From NCBI RefSeq assembly GCF_001425405.1, contig NZ_LMQP01000003.1, forward strand, positions 1,131,678-1,195,677: DNA of 64,000 bases. The letters are read 5' to 3'. This document shows positions 50,459 through 60,267 of the stretch, in pieces; within the stretch, counting starts at the first letter, position 1; each line of letters begins with the position of its first letter. The notes beneath the pieces are model-generated. The model worked only from the letters and a program-made list of their open reading frames with translations. It was not told the DNA's origin and did not search any database. The translations under genes were made by a program, and so were the position numbers. Source of the DNA: Sphingomonas sp. Leaf412. GTDB taxonomy: Bacteria > Pseudomonadota > Alphaproteobacteria > Sphingomonadales > Sphingomonadaceae.

Positions 50459-51652
50459 ATGACCGATTTCGACGCCACCCGCGCGCTGTTCCATATTCCC
50501 GACGGCATCATCTACCTCGACGGCAATTCGCTCGGCCCCCTCCCCCTCGCCGCCGAGGCGCGCGCGGCCACGGTCCTGCGCGCGCAATGGGGCGACCTGC
50601 TGATCCGCGCGTGGAACGAGGCGGAATGGATGACCCTGCCGTCACGCGTCGGGGATCGCGTCGCACGGCTGATCGGCGCGCCGGCGGGCAGCGTCGCGAT
50701 GGGCGATACGTTGAGCGTGAAGGTGTTCCAGGCGCTCGCCGCCGCCCTGGCGCTGGCGCCGGAGGGGCGGCGCGTCGTGCTGTCCGATACCGGCAACTTT
50801 CCGAGCGACCTGTATATCGCGGGCGGCCTGCTCGACGCGCTGGGGCGGTACGAATTGCGGACCGTCGCGCCGGAGGAGGTCGCCGCGGCGATCGACGAGG
50901 ATGTCGCGGTCGTGATGCTGACCGAGGTCGACTATCGCACCGGCCGCCTGCACGACATGCGGGCCGTGACGGAACGGGCGCATCGGGCGGGCGCGATCGC
51001 GGTGTGGGACCTGGCGCATTCCGCGGGCGCGCTGCCGGTGGACGTCACCGCCGCGGATGCCGATTTCGCGGTCGGCTGCACCTACAAATATCTCAACGGC
51101 GGGCCGGGCTCGCCCGCCTTCATCTACGTCGCGCCGCGCCATGCGGACGTCGCGACGCCGATCCTGTCGGGTTGGCTGGGCCATGCGGAACCCTTCGCGT
51201 TCGAGCCGGGCTATCGTCCCGCCCGCGGGGTGGAGCGGATGCGCGTCGGCACGCCGCCGGTGCTGGCGCTGTCGGTGCTCGACGCCGCGCTCGATGCGTG
51301 GGACGCGGTGGACATGACGGACCTGCGCGCGCGATCGATCGCGCTGAGCGAAGCGTTCGCGGGCGCGGTCGCGCAATGCGCGCCGTCGCTGGACCTGGCC
51401 TCGCCCGCCGATCCGCAGGCGCGGGGAAGCCAGCTGTCGTTCCGTCATCCCCGTGCGTATGCCGTGGTGCAGGCATTGATCGCGCGCGGCGTGATCGGCG
51501 ATTTCCGCGCGCCGGACCTGATGCGGTTCGGCTTCACGCCGCTGTACCTGTCGGAGAACGAGGTATTGCGCGCCGCCGCGATCCTCGGCGACGTGATCTC
51601 GCGCGACGAATGGGACCAGCCGCATTTCCACGCCAGGGCCGCGGTGACATGA
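50459..51652 (+). CDS. kynU: Kynureninase
   Basis: A 397-residue PLP enzyme that cleaves kynurenine to anthranilate and alanine. It has the N-terminal [20 protein letters not shown], the phosphate-binding [11 protein letters not shown], the [14 protein letters not shown] segment with the PLP-ring Asp, and the PLP lysine in [16 protein letters not shown]. All active-site segments are intact. It overlaps kynA by 4 bp (ATGA), and the pair would turn tryptophan toward anthranilate. The kynurenine formamidase gene (kynB), needed between the two steps, is not in this window. Confidence 0.95.
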   Translation: MTDFDATRALFHIPDGIIYLDGNSLGPLPLAAEARAATVLRAQWGDLLIRAWNEAEWMTLPSRVGDRVARLIGAPAGSVAMGDTLSVKVFQALAAALALAPEGRRVVLSDTGNFPSDLYIAGGLLDALGRYELRTVAPEEVAAAIDEDVAVVMLTEVDYRTGRLHDMRAVTERAHRAGAIAVWDLAHSAGALPVDVTAADADFAVGCTYKYLNGGPGSPAFIYVAPRHADVATPILSGWLGHAEPFAFEPGYRPARGVERMRVGTPPVLALSVLDAALDAWDAVDMTDLRARSIALSEAFAGAVAQCAPSLDLASPADPQARGSQLSFRHPRAYAVVQALIARGVIGDFRAPDLMRFGFTPLYLSENEVLRAAAILGDVISRDEWDQPHFHARAAVT

Positions 51653-52461
51653 GCGAGCATCACGATGCCGAGCTGAGCTTCGAACGCCGCATGAGCTACG
51701 GCGATTACCTCGCGCTCGACCGCGTGCTGGGGGCGCAGCATCCGCTGTCGACCGCGCACGACGAACTGCTATTCATCATCCAGCACCAGACCAGCGAATT
51801 GTGGATGAAGCTGGCGGTCCACGAACTGGAAAGCGCGCGCGACGCGATCCTGGACGATCGCCTGCCGCATGCGTTCAAGATGCTGGCACGCGTCGCGCGG
51901 ATCATGGAGCAGCTGACCGGCGCGTGGGACGTCCTGCGCACGATGACGCCGAGCGAATATACCGAATTCCGCGACGCGCTGGGCCAGTCCTCCGGCTTCC
52001 AGTCGTTCCAGTATCGCGCGATCGAATATCTGTGCGGGAACCGCGCCACCGCCACGCTGGGGCCGCATCGCCACGTGCCGGACGTCCTGGCGCGGCTGGA
52101 GGCGATCCTCGCCGCGCCGGGGATATACGACGCGGCGCTGATCCGGCTGCATCGTGCCGGTCTCCTGCCCGATCCGACGCGGAACTGGCGCGAGCCGCAT
52201 GTCGAGAGCGAGGCCGTCGTGGGCGCATGGGAGACGATCTATCGCGCCCCCCAGGCGCACTGGCCGCTGTACGAGCTGGCCGAGAAGCTGGTCGATCTGG
52301 AGGATCATTTCCGCCGCTGGCGCTTCAACCACGTGACGACCGTGGAGCGCGTCATCGGGCTGAAGCGCGGGACCGGCGGCACCGCGGGGGTTTCGTACCT
52401 GCGCCGCATGCTGGACGTGGAGCTGTTCCCCGAACTGTGGCACGTCCGGACGAGATTGTAG
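51649..52461 (+). CDS. kynA: Tryptophan 2,3-dioxygenase
   Basis: A 270-residue heme enzyme opening the indole ring of tryptophan to N-formylkynurenine. It begins with [20 protein letters not shown] and [18 protein letters not shown] (active-site His), has [17 protein letters not shown], and ends in [20 protein letters not shown] followed by [11 protein letters not shown], with the heme-ligand His. Family length. It is second in kynU-kynA; an acyl-CoA dehydrogenase gene starts 17 bp later. Confidence 0.95.
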   Translation: MSEHHDAELSFERRMSYGDYLALDRVLGAQHPLSTAHDELLFIIQHQTSELWMKLAVHELESARDAILDDRLPHAFKMLARVARIMEQLTGAWDVLRTMTPSEYTEFRDALGQSSGFQSFQYRAIEYLCGNRATATLGPHRHVPDVLARLEAILAAPGIYDAALIRLHRAGLLPDPTRNWREPHVESEAVVGAWETIYRAPQAHWPLYELAEKLVDLEDHFRRWRFNHVTTVERVIGLKRGTGGTAGVSYLRRMLDVELFPELWHVRTRL

Positions 52462-52478
52462 CAACGGGAGAGGGCGCG

Positions 52479-53582
52479 ATGGATTTCCGGCTGACCGAGG
52501 AGCAGGCGATGCTGCGCGATACGCTGTCGCGCTACCTCGCGGATCGCGACCCGCTGGACGCGCGATTGAAGCGCCGCAGCCGCCAACCGCGCGGCGACGC
52601 GGCCTTGTGGCGGGCGCTGGCGACCGATCTCGGCATCGTCGGCGCCGCGCTGCCGGAGGAAGCCGGCGGGATGGGCGGCGGCGCGATCGAGACGATGGTG
52701 GTCATGGACGCGCTGGGAGAGGCGCTGGCGACCGTGCCTTACCTGTCCGCCGTCGTGCTGGCGGGCGGTGTCCTGAAGCAGGAAACGGCCGTGCTGGCGC
52801 AGGTGGCGGACGGATCTTTGCTGCTCGCGCTCGCCGCGTTGGAGGCGGAGTCGCGGCATTGCTGGCATGCGGTCGCGACCCGCGCCGTGCGCGACGGCGA
52901 CGACTGGCGCATCGACGGCGCGAAGGCGGTGGTACTGGGCGCGCCCGACGCGGCGACCCTGGTCGTCAGCGCGCGGACATCCGGCGACGTGCGCGATCGC
53001 GACGGCGTGTCGCTGTTCCTGGTCGATGCGGCGGCAGTGACGCGGCACGACTATCGCCTGATCGACGGCACCCCCGCATCGGACGTCGTGCTCGACGGCG
53101 CGCACGGGGCCCTGGTCGGCGACCCCGGCGGCGCGACCCCCCTGCTGGAGGCCGCGGGCGACGCGGCGGTCGCGGCGACCGTCGCGGAGGCGGCGGGCGT
53201 GGCGCGGCGGATGCTGGCCGATACGGTGGAATGGACGAAGCAGCGCAAGCAGTTCGGGCAGGCGCTGGCGGGTTTCCAGGTGCTGCAACACCGCATGGTC
53301 GACATGTACATGGCGGCCGAACAGATCCAGTCCGCCGCCTATCTCGCCACGCTGAACCTCGACGCCGCGCCCGATCAGCGCGCGCGCGCGATATCGGCGG
53401 CCAAGGCGGTGACCGCGGAGGCGTTGCGCTTCGTCGCGCAGAACGCGGTGCAGCTGCACGGCGCCATGGGGCTGACCGACGAACTGGCGGTCGGGCATTA
53501 TTTCAAGCGTGCCACCGCGATCGAGCAGCAATTCGGTGCGGCGGATCATCATCTGAAACGCTACGCCGCACTGGCGGCATAG
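52479..53582 (+). CDS. Acyl-CoA dehydrogenase family protein (small-subunit type)
   Basis: A 367-residue acyl-CoA dehydrogenase-fold protein. The start MDFRLTEEQAMLRDTLSRYL and the end VQLHGAMGLTDELAVGHYFK followed by RATAIEQQFGAADHH match the pimeloyl-CoA dehydrogenase small-subunit group. The AEAAGVARRMLADTVEWTKQ stretch and RKQFGQALAGFQVLQHRM are typical FAD-domain sequence. The YEGTxE catalytic Glu is absent. The larger dehydrogenase at 56344 could be its partner, but it lies on the other strand. A ribosome site (GGGAGAGGG) precedes the ATG. Confidence 0.85.
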   Translation: MDFRLTEEQAMLRDTLSRYLADRDPLDARLKRRSRQPRGDAALWRALATDLGIVGAALPEEAGGMGGGAIETMVVMDALGEALATVPYLSAVVLAGGVLKQETAVLAQVADGSLLLALAALEAESRHCWHAVATRAVRDGDDWRIDGAKAVVLGAPDAATLVVSARTSGDVRDRDGVSLFLVDAAAVTRHDYRLIDGTPASDVVLDGAHGALVGDPGGATPLLEAAGDAAVAATVAEAAGVARRMLADTVEWTKQRKQFGQALAGFQVLQHRMVDMYMAAEQIQSAAYLATLNLDAAPDQRARAISAAKAVTAEALRFVAQNAVQLHGAMGLTDELAVGHYFKRATAIEQQFGAADHHLKRYAALAA

Positions 53583-53605
53583 ACCGGGTCGCAAAAGGGA
53601 AGTTC

Positions 53606-56248
53606 ATGAAGAAGCGCCATCTGCTCGTGGTGTCCGTCGCCGCGACTCTTTCCGTGCCCGCGGCCGCCCAGGCGCCCACGCCCACGCCTGCGGCCGGGGT
53701 GCCGCTGGGCAAGCTGCCCGACGCGGCACGGCCCGTCGCCTATCGCCTCGAGCTGACGGTCCTGCCGGAAGCGAAGGCATTTTCGGGCCGGGCGGAGATC
53801 GACGTCGACGTGCGCAGGGCGACCCGTTTCCTGTACCTCCACGGACAGGACCTGACCGTCGCGCGCGTGGTCGCGCGGGTCGGCGGCACGGACGTCCCGG
53901 CGCGCTACGCCCAGGTCGATTCCTCCGGCGTCGCGCGGCTCGATTTCGACCGTCCGCTGCCCGCCGGGCGCACGACGCTGACGTTCGACTATACCGCGCC
54001 GTTCATGACCGGGGACGAGGGGCTGTACCACGCGAAGGTCGGCGACGACTGGTATGCGTGGACGCAGATGGAGCCGATCAGCGCGCGGTTGATGTTCCCC
54101 GGTTTCGACGAACCGCGCTTCAAGACGCCGTTCACGATCGGCGTGACGACGAACAAGGCACTGAAGGTCTTCGCCAACACGCCCGAAACGCGCGTCACCC
54201 CCGCCGCCGACGGCATGGTCCGCCACGAATTCGCGGCATCGAAGCCGCTGCCGACATATCTCGTCGCGATCGCGGTCGGGGATTTCGACGTGGTCGAGAA
54301 CACCGCCCCCGCCAATGCCGTCCGCACGACCGCCCTCCCCTATCGCGTGATCGCCACCAAGGGGCAGAAGGCGCGGCTGGCGACCGCGGCGGCGGAGGGG
54401 CCGAAGATCCTGGCGCTGCACGAACGATATTTCGGCACCGCCTATCCGTTCGAGAAGCTGGACCAGATCGCCAGCCCGGTGATGCAGGGCGCGATGGAGA
54501 ATGCCGGGCTCATCACCTACGGCGACACGTTGCTGCTGCTGTCCCCCGACGCGCCGTCGTCGCAGCGGCGCAGCTTCGGCATGGTCAACGCGCACGAGAT
54601 GGCACACCAGTGGTTCGGCGACCTCGTCACGCCCGTCTGGTGGAACGACCTGTGGCTGAACGAAAGCTTCGCCGAATGGGCGGGCAATCGCGTCGGCGAG
54701 ATCTGGGACCCGAAACTGGGCACCGGCGTCGCGCAGATGGCCGAGGCGCTCGACGCGATGGCGACCGACAGCCGCTCGGTCGGCCGCCCGATCCGCCAGC
54801 CGATCGAGCGCAACACGCAGATCGCCAGCGCGTTCGATTCGATCACCTATCAAAAGGGTGGCCAGATGCTGACGATGGTCGAGCGCTACCTCGGCCCCGA
54901 TCGTTTCCGCGCCGGCGTGCGCCTGCACCTCGACCGCTTCCGCTACGGCAGCGCGACGGCGGAGGATTTCTTCGCCTCGATGGCGAAGGGCAGCGGCGAC
55001 GCAGGCGTGGTGCCGCTGTTCCAGAGCTTCGTGACGCAGACCGGCGTACCGGTCGTCACGGTGCGGCCGGGCGCGAACGGCTGGCGCCTGACGCAGGCGC
55101 GCTATCGTCCGATCGGCGTCGTGGCGGGGAAGCCGCAGACGTGGACGTTACCCTTCTGCGTCCGACAGGGGGCAACGCCGACCTGCACGCTGATGCGCGG
55201 GCCGTCCGCGACGATGCGGCTGTCCGGCAGCGGGCTGGCGGTGCCCAATGCGGATGGCGCGGGCTATTACCGCTACAGCCTGCCCGACGCGCAATGGGGC
55301 ACGCTGATCGCGGCGGGCGCGTCGCTGCCCGCGCGCGAGGGGCTGGCGCTGGCGGACAGCCTGTGGGCGGATTTCGCGGCGGGCAACGTCTCCTTCGCGC
55401 GCGTGATGGAGGGGACGCGGGTGCTGTCACGGCATCCCGACCGGCTGGTCGCGACGAAATTGCCGGGCGAGCTGGCCGAGGCGTCGGCTTCGCTGTCCCC
55501 CGCGGCGCAGGCCGGGTATCGCCGGCTGCTTTCCGATCTGTACGCCCCGCGACTGGCCGCGCTGGGGGTAGACCTGCGACGTGGCGCCTACGCGCGTGAG
55601 GAGGACGATCGCGCGCAGACGCGAAAGGCGCTGGTCGACCTGATGGCGAACCGAGCGCGCGACGCGGGCGTGCGCACGACGCTGGCGGATGCGGCCGCGA
55701 AGGCGGTGGGCGGGGACGAGCGCGCACTCGACGCCGATTACCGCAGCACCGCCTTCCGCGTCGCGGTGCAGGATCGCGGCGTGCCCTTCATGGACCGGCT
55801 GAAGACCGCGCTGGTCGCAAGCCAGGACCCGTTGTTCCGCAGCCATGCGGTGACGGGACTTGGCGCCGCGGAGACGCCGGAGCAGGTACGGCGCGCGCTG
55901 GCGATCGCGCAGGACGCCGACAGCGGCCTGCAATCGATCGAGCGCCAGACGTTGCTGACGCGCATCGCCGCGCAGCCGGTGGGGCGCGACACGTTGTTCG
56001 CGCTGCTGTCCAGCGACTGGGACCGGATGACCGCGCCCATCCCCGCCTTCCGCCGCTCCGGCCTGCCGCTGCGCTTCGCGGGCTATTGCGACGCGGGCAA
56101 GGCGGACGCGCTGGAGGCGCTGTTCCGCCCGCGGCTCGCCGCGCTGGGCGCGAACGATCTGGAACTGAAGCAGGCGGCGGAATCGATCCGCATCTGCGCC
56201 GCGCTGAAATCGGCGCGGGGGGCGGAGATGGAGGCGGGGTTGCGCTGA
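53606..56248 (+). CDS. Exported M1-family aminopeptidase
   Basis: An 880-residue zinc metallopeptidase. A signal peptide (MKKRHLLVVSVAATLSVPAAA) places it in the periplasm or envelope. The N-terminal beta domain is followed by the exopeptidase motif GAMEN (about residues 295-299) and the zinc site HEMAHQWFG (His330, Glu331, His334) with the third ligand in LNESFAEW. The C-terminal half is the alpha-helical ERAP1/PepN-like domain. It would release N-terminal residues from peptides. It stands alone, 23 bp after the dehydrogenase stop, with AAAAGGGAAG as ribosome site. Confidence 0.93.
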   Translation: MKKRHLLVVSVAATLSVPAAAQAPTPTPAAGVPLGKLPDAARPVAYRLELTVLPEAKAFSGRAEIDVDVRRATRFLYLHGQDLTVARVVARVGGTDVPARYAQVDSSGVARLDFDRPLPAGRTTLTFDYTAPFMTGDEGLYHAKVGDDWYAWTQMEPISARLMFPGFDEPRFKTPFTIGVTTNKALKVFANTPETRVTPAADGMVRHEFAASKPLPTYLVAIAVGDFDVVENTAPANAVRTTALPYRVIATKGQKARLATAAAEGPKILALHERYFGTAYPFEKLDQIASPVMQGAMENAGLITYGDTLLLLSPDAPSSQRRSFGMVNAHEMAHQWFGDLVTPVWWNDLWLNESFAEWAGNRVGEIWDPKLGTGVAQMAEALDAMATDSRSVGRPIRQPIERNTQIASAFDSITYQKGGQMLTMVERYLGPDRFRAGVRLHLDRFRYGSATAEDFFASMAKGSGDAGVVPLFQSFVTQTGVPVVTVRPGANGWRLTQARYRPIGVVAGKPQTWTLPFCVRQGATPTCTLMRGPSATMRLSGSGLAVPNADGAGYYRYSLPDAQWGTLIAAGASLPAREGLALADSLWADFAAGNVSFARVMEGTRVLSRHPDRLVATKLPGELAEASASLSPAAQAGYRRLLSDLYAPRLAALGVDLRRGAYAREEDDRAQTRKALVDLMANRARDAGVRTTLADAAAKAVGGDERALDADYRSTAFRVAVQDRGVPFMDRLKTALVASQDPLFRSHAVTGLGAAETPEQVRRALAIAQDADSGLQSIERQTLLTRIAAQPVGRDTLFALLSSDWDRMTAPIPAFRRSGLPLRFAGYCDAGKADALEALFRPRLAALGANDLELKQAAESIRICAALKSARGAEMEAGLR

Positions 56249-56257
56249 CACCCACTT

Positions 56258-56333
56258 CGTCGTTGCGGGCAAAGCGAAGCAATCCAGTGTCGCGCGCGAA
56301 ACGCTGGATTGCTTCGCTTTGCCCGCAACGACG
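56258..56333. repeat. Palindromic repeat, CGTCATTGCGAGCG family, second copy
   Basis: CGTCGTTGCGGGCAAAGCGA at the left and TTCGCTTTGCCCGCAACGACG at the right are complements, with inner AATCCAG/CTGGATT and a CGCGCGCGAAAC core shared with the copy at 49067-49142. It separates two convergent genes and could end transcription from both sides. Confidence 0.88.
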
Positions 56334-56343
56334 GGTCAAGGCG

Positions 56344-57573
56344 TCACAACCCCAGCACCATCTTCGCCAGGATATTGCGCTGGATCTCGTTCGACCCGGC
56401 ATAGATCGGCCCCGCGCGTTCGTTCATGTAGCGCAGCGCGGCCAGCGCGTGGCGGTCGTCGCCGCTGACATGGCCGTCGTCGGGCGCGTCATATCCCGGC
56501 ACCGGGCCGCCGGGCATCGCCGCATGCGGCTGGAACACCAGCCCGCGCGGGCCCGCGACCTCCATCGTCAGTTCGGTGACCTCGCCCGCCAGTTCGGTGC
56601 CCATCACCTTCATCATCGACGACAGCGCCCCCACGCTCGCGCCCTCGTTGGCGGACAGCAGGCGCAATTCGGTGATCTCCAGCACATCCGCCTTCGCCCG
56701 CAACCGCGCCAGCTTCGCCGCGAACACAACATCGTCCGCCAGCGGGCGCCCGTCGTCCCCGGTCGTCTCGCGCGCCCAGGCGGCGATCTGATCGCAGCGC
56801 GCCTTCATCGCGGGGGCGTAGGCCGATCCGCCGCGCTCGAACTCCAGCAAATATTTCGCGACCGACCAGCCGCGGTCGATCTCCCCCATCACGTTCGCCT
56901 TGGGCACGCGCACGTCGGTGAAGAACACCGAATTCTGCACCTGCTCGCCGGAGATCATCGTGAAGGGCTGCACCTCCACCCCCGGCGTCGCCATGTCGAT
57001 CAGCAGGAAGGTGATCCCCGCCTGCGGGCGTCCCTCTTTCGACGTGCGGACCAGGGCGAAGATCCAGTTCGCCTCGCCCGCATGGGTGGTCCACACCTTT
57101 TGCCCGTTGACGATCAGGTCGTCGCCGTCCTCGACCGCCGCGGTCTGGAGACTGGCCAGGTCGGAGCCGGCGCCGGGTTCGGAATAGCCCTGGCAGAAGA
57201 ACACCTCCCCCGACAGGATGCGCGGCAGGAAGAACGCCTGCTGCTCCGGCGTGCCGAACTTCATGATGACATAGGCCACCATCGAAATGCCCATCGGCGA
57301 CAGCGCGGGCGCGCCCGCGAGCTGGCGCTCGGTCGCCCAGATGTAATGTTGTGCGGTGGTCCAGCCGGTGCCGCCATGCTCGGGCGCCCAGTGCGGCGCG
57401 GCCCAGCCCTGCCTGCGCAGTGCCTCCTGCCAGCGCATCGACGCGTGGTGATCGGGATAGACGCTGGTCGACAGCCGCCCGGCGCGTTGCAGGTCGGGGT
57501 CGAGATTCGCGGCGAGGAAGTCGCGGACCTCCGCGCGAAACGCCTCCTCGTCGGCGCTCCATTGCAGGTCCAT
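56344..57573 (-). CDS. Acyl-CoA dehydrogenase (large-subunit type)
   Basis: A 409-residue flavoprotein. It starts MDLQWSADEEAFRAEVRDFL, has HWAPEHGGTGWTTAQHYIW, GYSEPGAGSDLASLQT, VNGQKVWTTHAGEANWIF, and the C-terminal IYAGSNEIQRNILAKMVLGL with the canonical catalytic Glu. It resembles the FadE/pimeloyl-CoA dehydrogenase large-subunit group. On the same strand and 111 bp downstream of a TonB receptor, it may belong to a degradation pathway with it, though a REP-type repeat separates them. Confidence 0.9.
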   Translation of the reverse strand: MDLQWSADEEAFRAEVRDFLAANLDPDLQRAGRLSTSVYPDHHASMRWQEALRRQGWAAPHWAPEHGGTGWTTAQHYIWATERQLAGAPALSPMGISMVAYVIMKFGTPEQQAFFLPRILSGEVFFCQGYSEPGAGSDLASLQTAAVEDGDDLIVNGQKVWTTHAGEANWIFALVRTSKEGRPQAGITFLLIDMATPGVEVQPFTMISGEQVQNSVFFTDVRVPKANVMGEIDRGWSVAKYLLEFERGGSAYAPAMKARCDQIAAWARETTGDDGRPLADDVVFAAKLARLRAKADVLEITELRLLSANEGASVGALSSMMKVMGTELAGEVTELTMEVAGPRGLVFQPHAAMPGGPVPGYDAPDDGHVSGDDRHALAALRYMNERAGPIYAGSNEIQRNILAKMVLGL

Positions 57574-57603
57574 GGCTTCTCTCCCTTCCCGATCAGGCGT
57601 CCC

Positions 57604-57673
57604 ACCGTTCGTGCTGAGCGAAGTCGAAGCACAAGCATTGCGCCTGCCCTTCGACTTCGCTCAGGGCGAACGG
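57604..57673. repeat. REP-like repeat, TGAGCGAAGTCGAAG family, second copy
   Basis: CCGTTCGTGCTGAGCGAAGT at the left and CTTCGACTTCGCTCAGGGCG on the right form an almost perfect inverted repeat. It is the same family as 21178-21243 and fills the 111-bp gap between the receptor stop (57685) and the dehydrogenase start (57573). Confidence 0.88.
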
Positions 57674-57684
57674 GAGGCAGGTTG

Positions 57685-60165
57685 TCAGAACCGCACGCGC
57701 ACCGTGCCGCCATAGGTCCGCGGCGCACCCAGGAACGCGCCGTACGTGCCGCTCTGCAACGGCTGGTCGACGACGACCTGGTAATATTCCGAATCGGTCA
57801 GGTTCTGCGCCCACACCTCGATCGACCACGCATCAGACTGCGGGCCCAGGCCCAGCCGCGCGTTGAGCAGCGCGAACGGCTGTTGCACCTTCAGCGGATC
57901 GAGGTTCGAACCGGTGTTGTAGGCCGACGTCCACTTCACCGACGCGCTCGCCGACACGTCCAGCGTCTCGGTCACCGGCTGACGCGAGGTGAAGCCGCCG
58001 GTCACGTTCCACTTCGCCGCATAGGGCAGCGTGTTTCCCGACAATCGCGGGCTGATGCCCGCCGGCGGAGCGAAGTCGCCGAACTTGGTGTCGGCATAGG
58101 TGACGCCGCCGTTCAGCGACAGGCCCTGGATCCCGGTGTTCCACAGGATGTCGAAATCGACGCCCTTCGACACGACCTCGGGGATCGAGGCCACGAGGAA
58201 GCTGATCCCGGTGTAGGTGTTGAGCTGGAAATCCGTATATTTCTGGTAGAAGCCCGCGATGTTGGCCAGCACGCGGCGGTCGAACAACGTGGTCTTGGTC
58301 CCGACCTCATACGCCTCGACCTTCTCCGTCGCGAACGACGTATCGGGATTGAACCGGCCAGGCGCGAAGCGCGCGCGGTCGAGGTTGAAGCCGCCCGACT
58401 TGAAGCCGTTGGCATAGGAGCCATAGGCCATGACCTGCGGAGAGAAGCGATATTGCAGCTTCGCCGACCCGGCCCAGCGGTTTTCCGGCCGACGCTGCGT
58501 CGCGGACACGTCGTTGAAGGCGGGATCGACGGTCGGCGCGCACAGGGCGCCGACGATCGCGGCGCGGGAGGCGGCGGGATAGAAGGTCGCGCGGGCCAGC
58601 GCCGCGGCGCAGGCGTTGCCGGGCGCGGTGTTGGTGTACCGCGAGCTGACCCGCTTCACCTCATCCGAATAACGGATGCCCAGCGTCAGATCGAGGCCCT
58701 CGGCCAGCGTGACCGTGTTGTCGGTGAAGAACGCCAGCGACGAGCTGCGATGCGTGTGGAAATCCGCCGCGCCCTGGTTGGCGAGATAATTCTGCCCGAC
58801 CGGGATGCCGGTCAACGCGGACACGAAATTGGGGCTCGGTGCCCCGCTCGACGCCGACAGCAGGTAACCGAAATAGCTTTCGTAGGCGGAGCCGAGCAGC
58901 GTGACCGGGTCCGACTGCAAGCGTTCGTTCGCATAGAACACGCCGACCAGCGAGTTCAGCCGCTCGCTGTTGTAGGCGACGCGGAATTCCTGCGAGAAGA
59001 CGTTGAAGACGTTCCGGTTCTGGATCGGGCGGTACCAGATGTCGGCGGACGAGAAGTCGAGGTCCGCGCCGTTGGCGGCGTCGTTGACGCGCCACGCACT
59101 GATCGACGTGGCGGAGAAGCCGCCGCCGATGTCGTAATCGGCCTGCATCGACGCGCCGTAATCCTCGACCTTCGTCTGCGAATCGCGGTTGGCGAAAGCG
59201 ACGCGGCTGAACGGCTGGCGCGTGCGCAGCAGGCCGGCATCGGGCGCCAGCAGGTCGACGAACGCCGCGGTGGGGCCGGGAATGCTGACGGTGTTGACGC
59301 AGCAATTCTCGTCGCGGTTGGTGTAATCGCCGATCACGCGGATATCGAGGCCGTCGATCGGGCGGAACAGGATCTGCCCGCGCAGCGAGTAATAATCCTC
59401 GTCGCCGTCGCGATCCTCGATCCGCGGACCCGCGCCGCGGTTGATCCGCATGAATCCGTCGCGCTGGCGCTTCAGGGCGAACACCCGCGCGGCAAGCACG
59501 TCGTCGATCAGGCCGAAGGTGGCACTGCCCGACACCGAATATTGGTTGTAATTGCCGTAGCTGCCGACGAACTCCGCCGACGGAGTGAAGCTTGGCGCCG
59601 CGGTGACGACGTTGATGACGCCCGCCGACATGTTCTTGCCGAACAGCGTCGATTGCGGCCCCTTCAGCACTTCGATCCGCTGCATCTCGCCCAGGTCGCC
59701 GAACGCGACCGAGGAACGCGCGCGATAGACGCCGTCGATGACGGTGCCGACCGAACTTTCCAGGCCGGGATTGTCGCCGACCGTGCCGACGCCGCGGATG
59801 CGGATCGACGTCTGCGCCGTGCTGGTCGACGACGTGACGTTCAGGCCGGGGGTGATGGTTTGCAGGTCCTTCAGGTCGCGGACGCCCGCGTTCGTCAGCT
59901 GCTCCTGGCTGAGCACGGACACCACGACGGGCACGTCCTGCAACGACTGTTCGCGCTTCTGCGCGGTGACGACGATATCGTCGATCCCGCCCTGCGCGCT
60001 GTCGGTGCCGTCGGGTGCGGTGGTGGCGGCGCCGGGTGCGGACGGCGTGGCGGGCACGTCCTGCGCCTCGGCCTGGCCGCGCGTGGCGTTCGCCGCGTCC
60101 TGTGCCCAGGCGGGTGCCGCCAGGCTGATCGCGATCGCAAGCGCCGATGCGTGAAGGATCGTCAT
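57685..60165 (-). CDS. TonB-dependent outer-membrane receptor
   Basis: An 826-residue receptor. The signal peptide ends AAPAWAQ, a Pro/Ala/Thr linker follows, then the TonB box region DDIVVTAQKREQSLQDVPVV, the plug (SIRIRGVGTVGDNPGLESSV, VLKGPQSTLFGKNMSAGVIN) and the barrel, ending in VRVRF. The nearest regulator is the TetR gene upstream on the same strand; a 16-bp motif 56-71 bp before this start is repeated upstream of the TetR gene. That suggests a substrate-induced receptor, perhaps for a hydrophobic carbon source broken down by neighbouring acyl-CoA dehydrogenases. Confidence 0.93.
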   Translation of the reverse strand: MTILHASALAIAISLAAPAWAQDAANATRGQAEAQDVPATPSAPGAATTAPDGTDSAQGGIDDIVVTAQKREQSLQDVPVVVSVLSQEQLTNAGVRDLKDLQTITPGLNVTSSTSTAQTSIRIRGVGTVGDNPGLESSVGTVIDGVYRARSSVAFGDLGEMQRIEVLKGPQSTLFGKNMSAGVINVVTAAPSFTPSAEFVGSYGNYNQYSVSGSATFGLIDDVLAARVFALKRQRDGFMRINRGAGPRIEDRDGDEDYYSLRGQILFRPIDGLDIRVIGDYTNRDENCCVNTVSIPGPTAAFVDLLAPDAGLLRTRQPFSRVAFANRDSQTKVEDYGASMQADYDIGGGFSATSISAWRVNDAANGADLDFSSADIWYRPIQNRNVFNVFSQEFRVAYNSERLNSLVGVFYANERLQSDPVTLLGSAYESYFGYLLSASSGAPSPNFVSALTGIPVGQNYLANQGAADFHTHRSSSLAFFTDNTVTLAEGLDLTLGIRYSDEVKRVSSRYTNTAPGNACAAALARATFYPAASRAAIVGALCAPTVDPAFNDVSATQRRPENRWAGSAKLQYRFSPQVMAYGSYANGFKSGGFNLDRARFAPGRFNPDTSFATEKVEAYEVGTKTTLFDRRVLANIAGFYQKYTDFQLNTYTGISFLVASIPEVVSKGVDFDILWNTGIQGLSLNGGVTYADTKFGDFAPPAGISPRLSGNTLPYAAKWNVTGGFTSRQPVTETLDVSASASVKWTSAYNTGSNLDPLKVQQPFALLNARLGLGPQSDAWSIEVWAQNLTDSEYYQVVVDQPLQSGTYGAFLGAPRTYGGTVRVRF

Positions 60166-60220
60166 CGTCCTCTCCCTGAATGTCGTAAGCCCCGCCGGCC
60201 GTTGCCGGTCCGCACCGCCT

Positions 60221-60236
60221 TTACGCGCGCGATTAA
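60221..60236. promoter_or_regulatory. Putative TetR operator upstream of the TonB receptor
   Basis: TTACGCGCGCGATTAA has dyad symmetry (TTA at one end, TAA at the other, CGC/GCG in the middle; 6 of 8 pairs match). A copy with 15 of 16 identical bases lies at 60995-61010 upstream of the TetR gene. Position and symmetry suggest that the TetR protein controls both genes. Confidence 0.55.
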
Positions 60237-60267
60237 ATCTTGTCCACGGGGTCGCGCGACGACGCGG

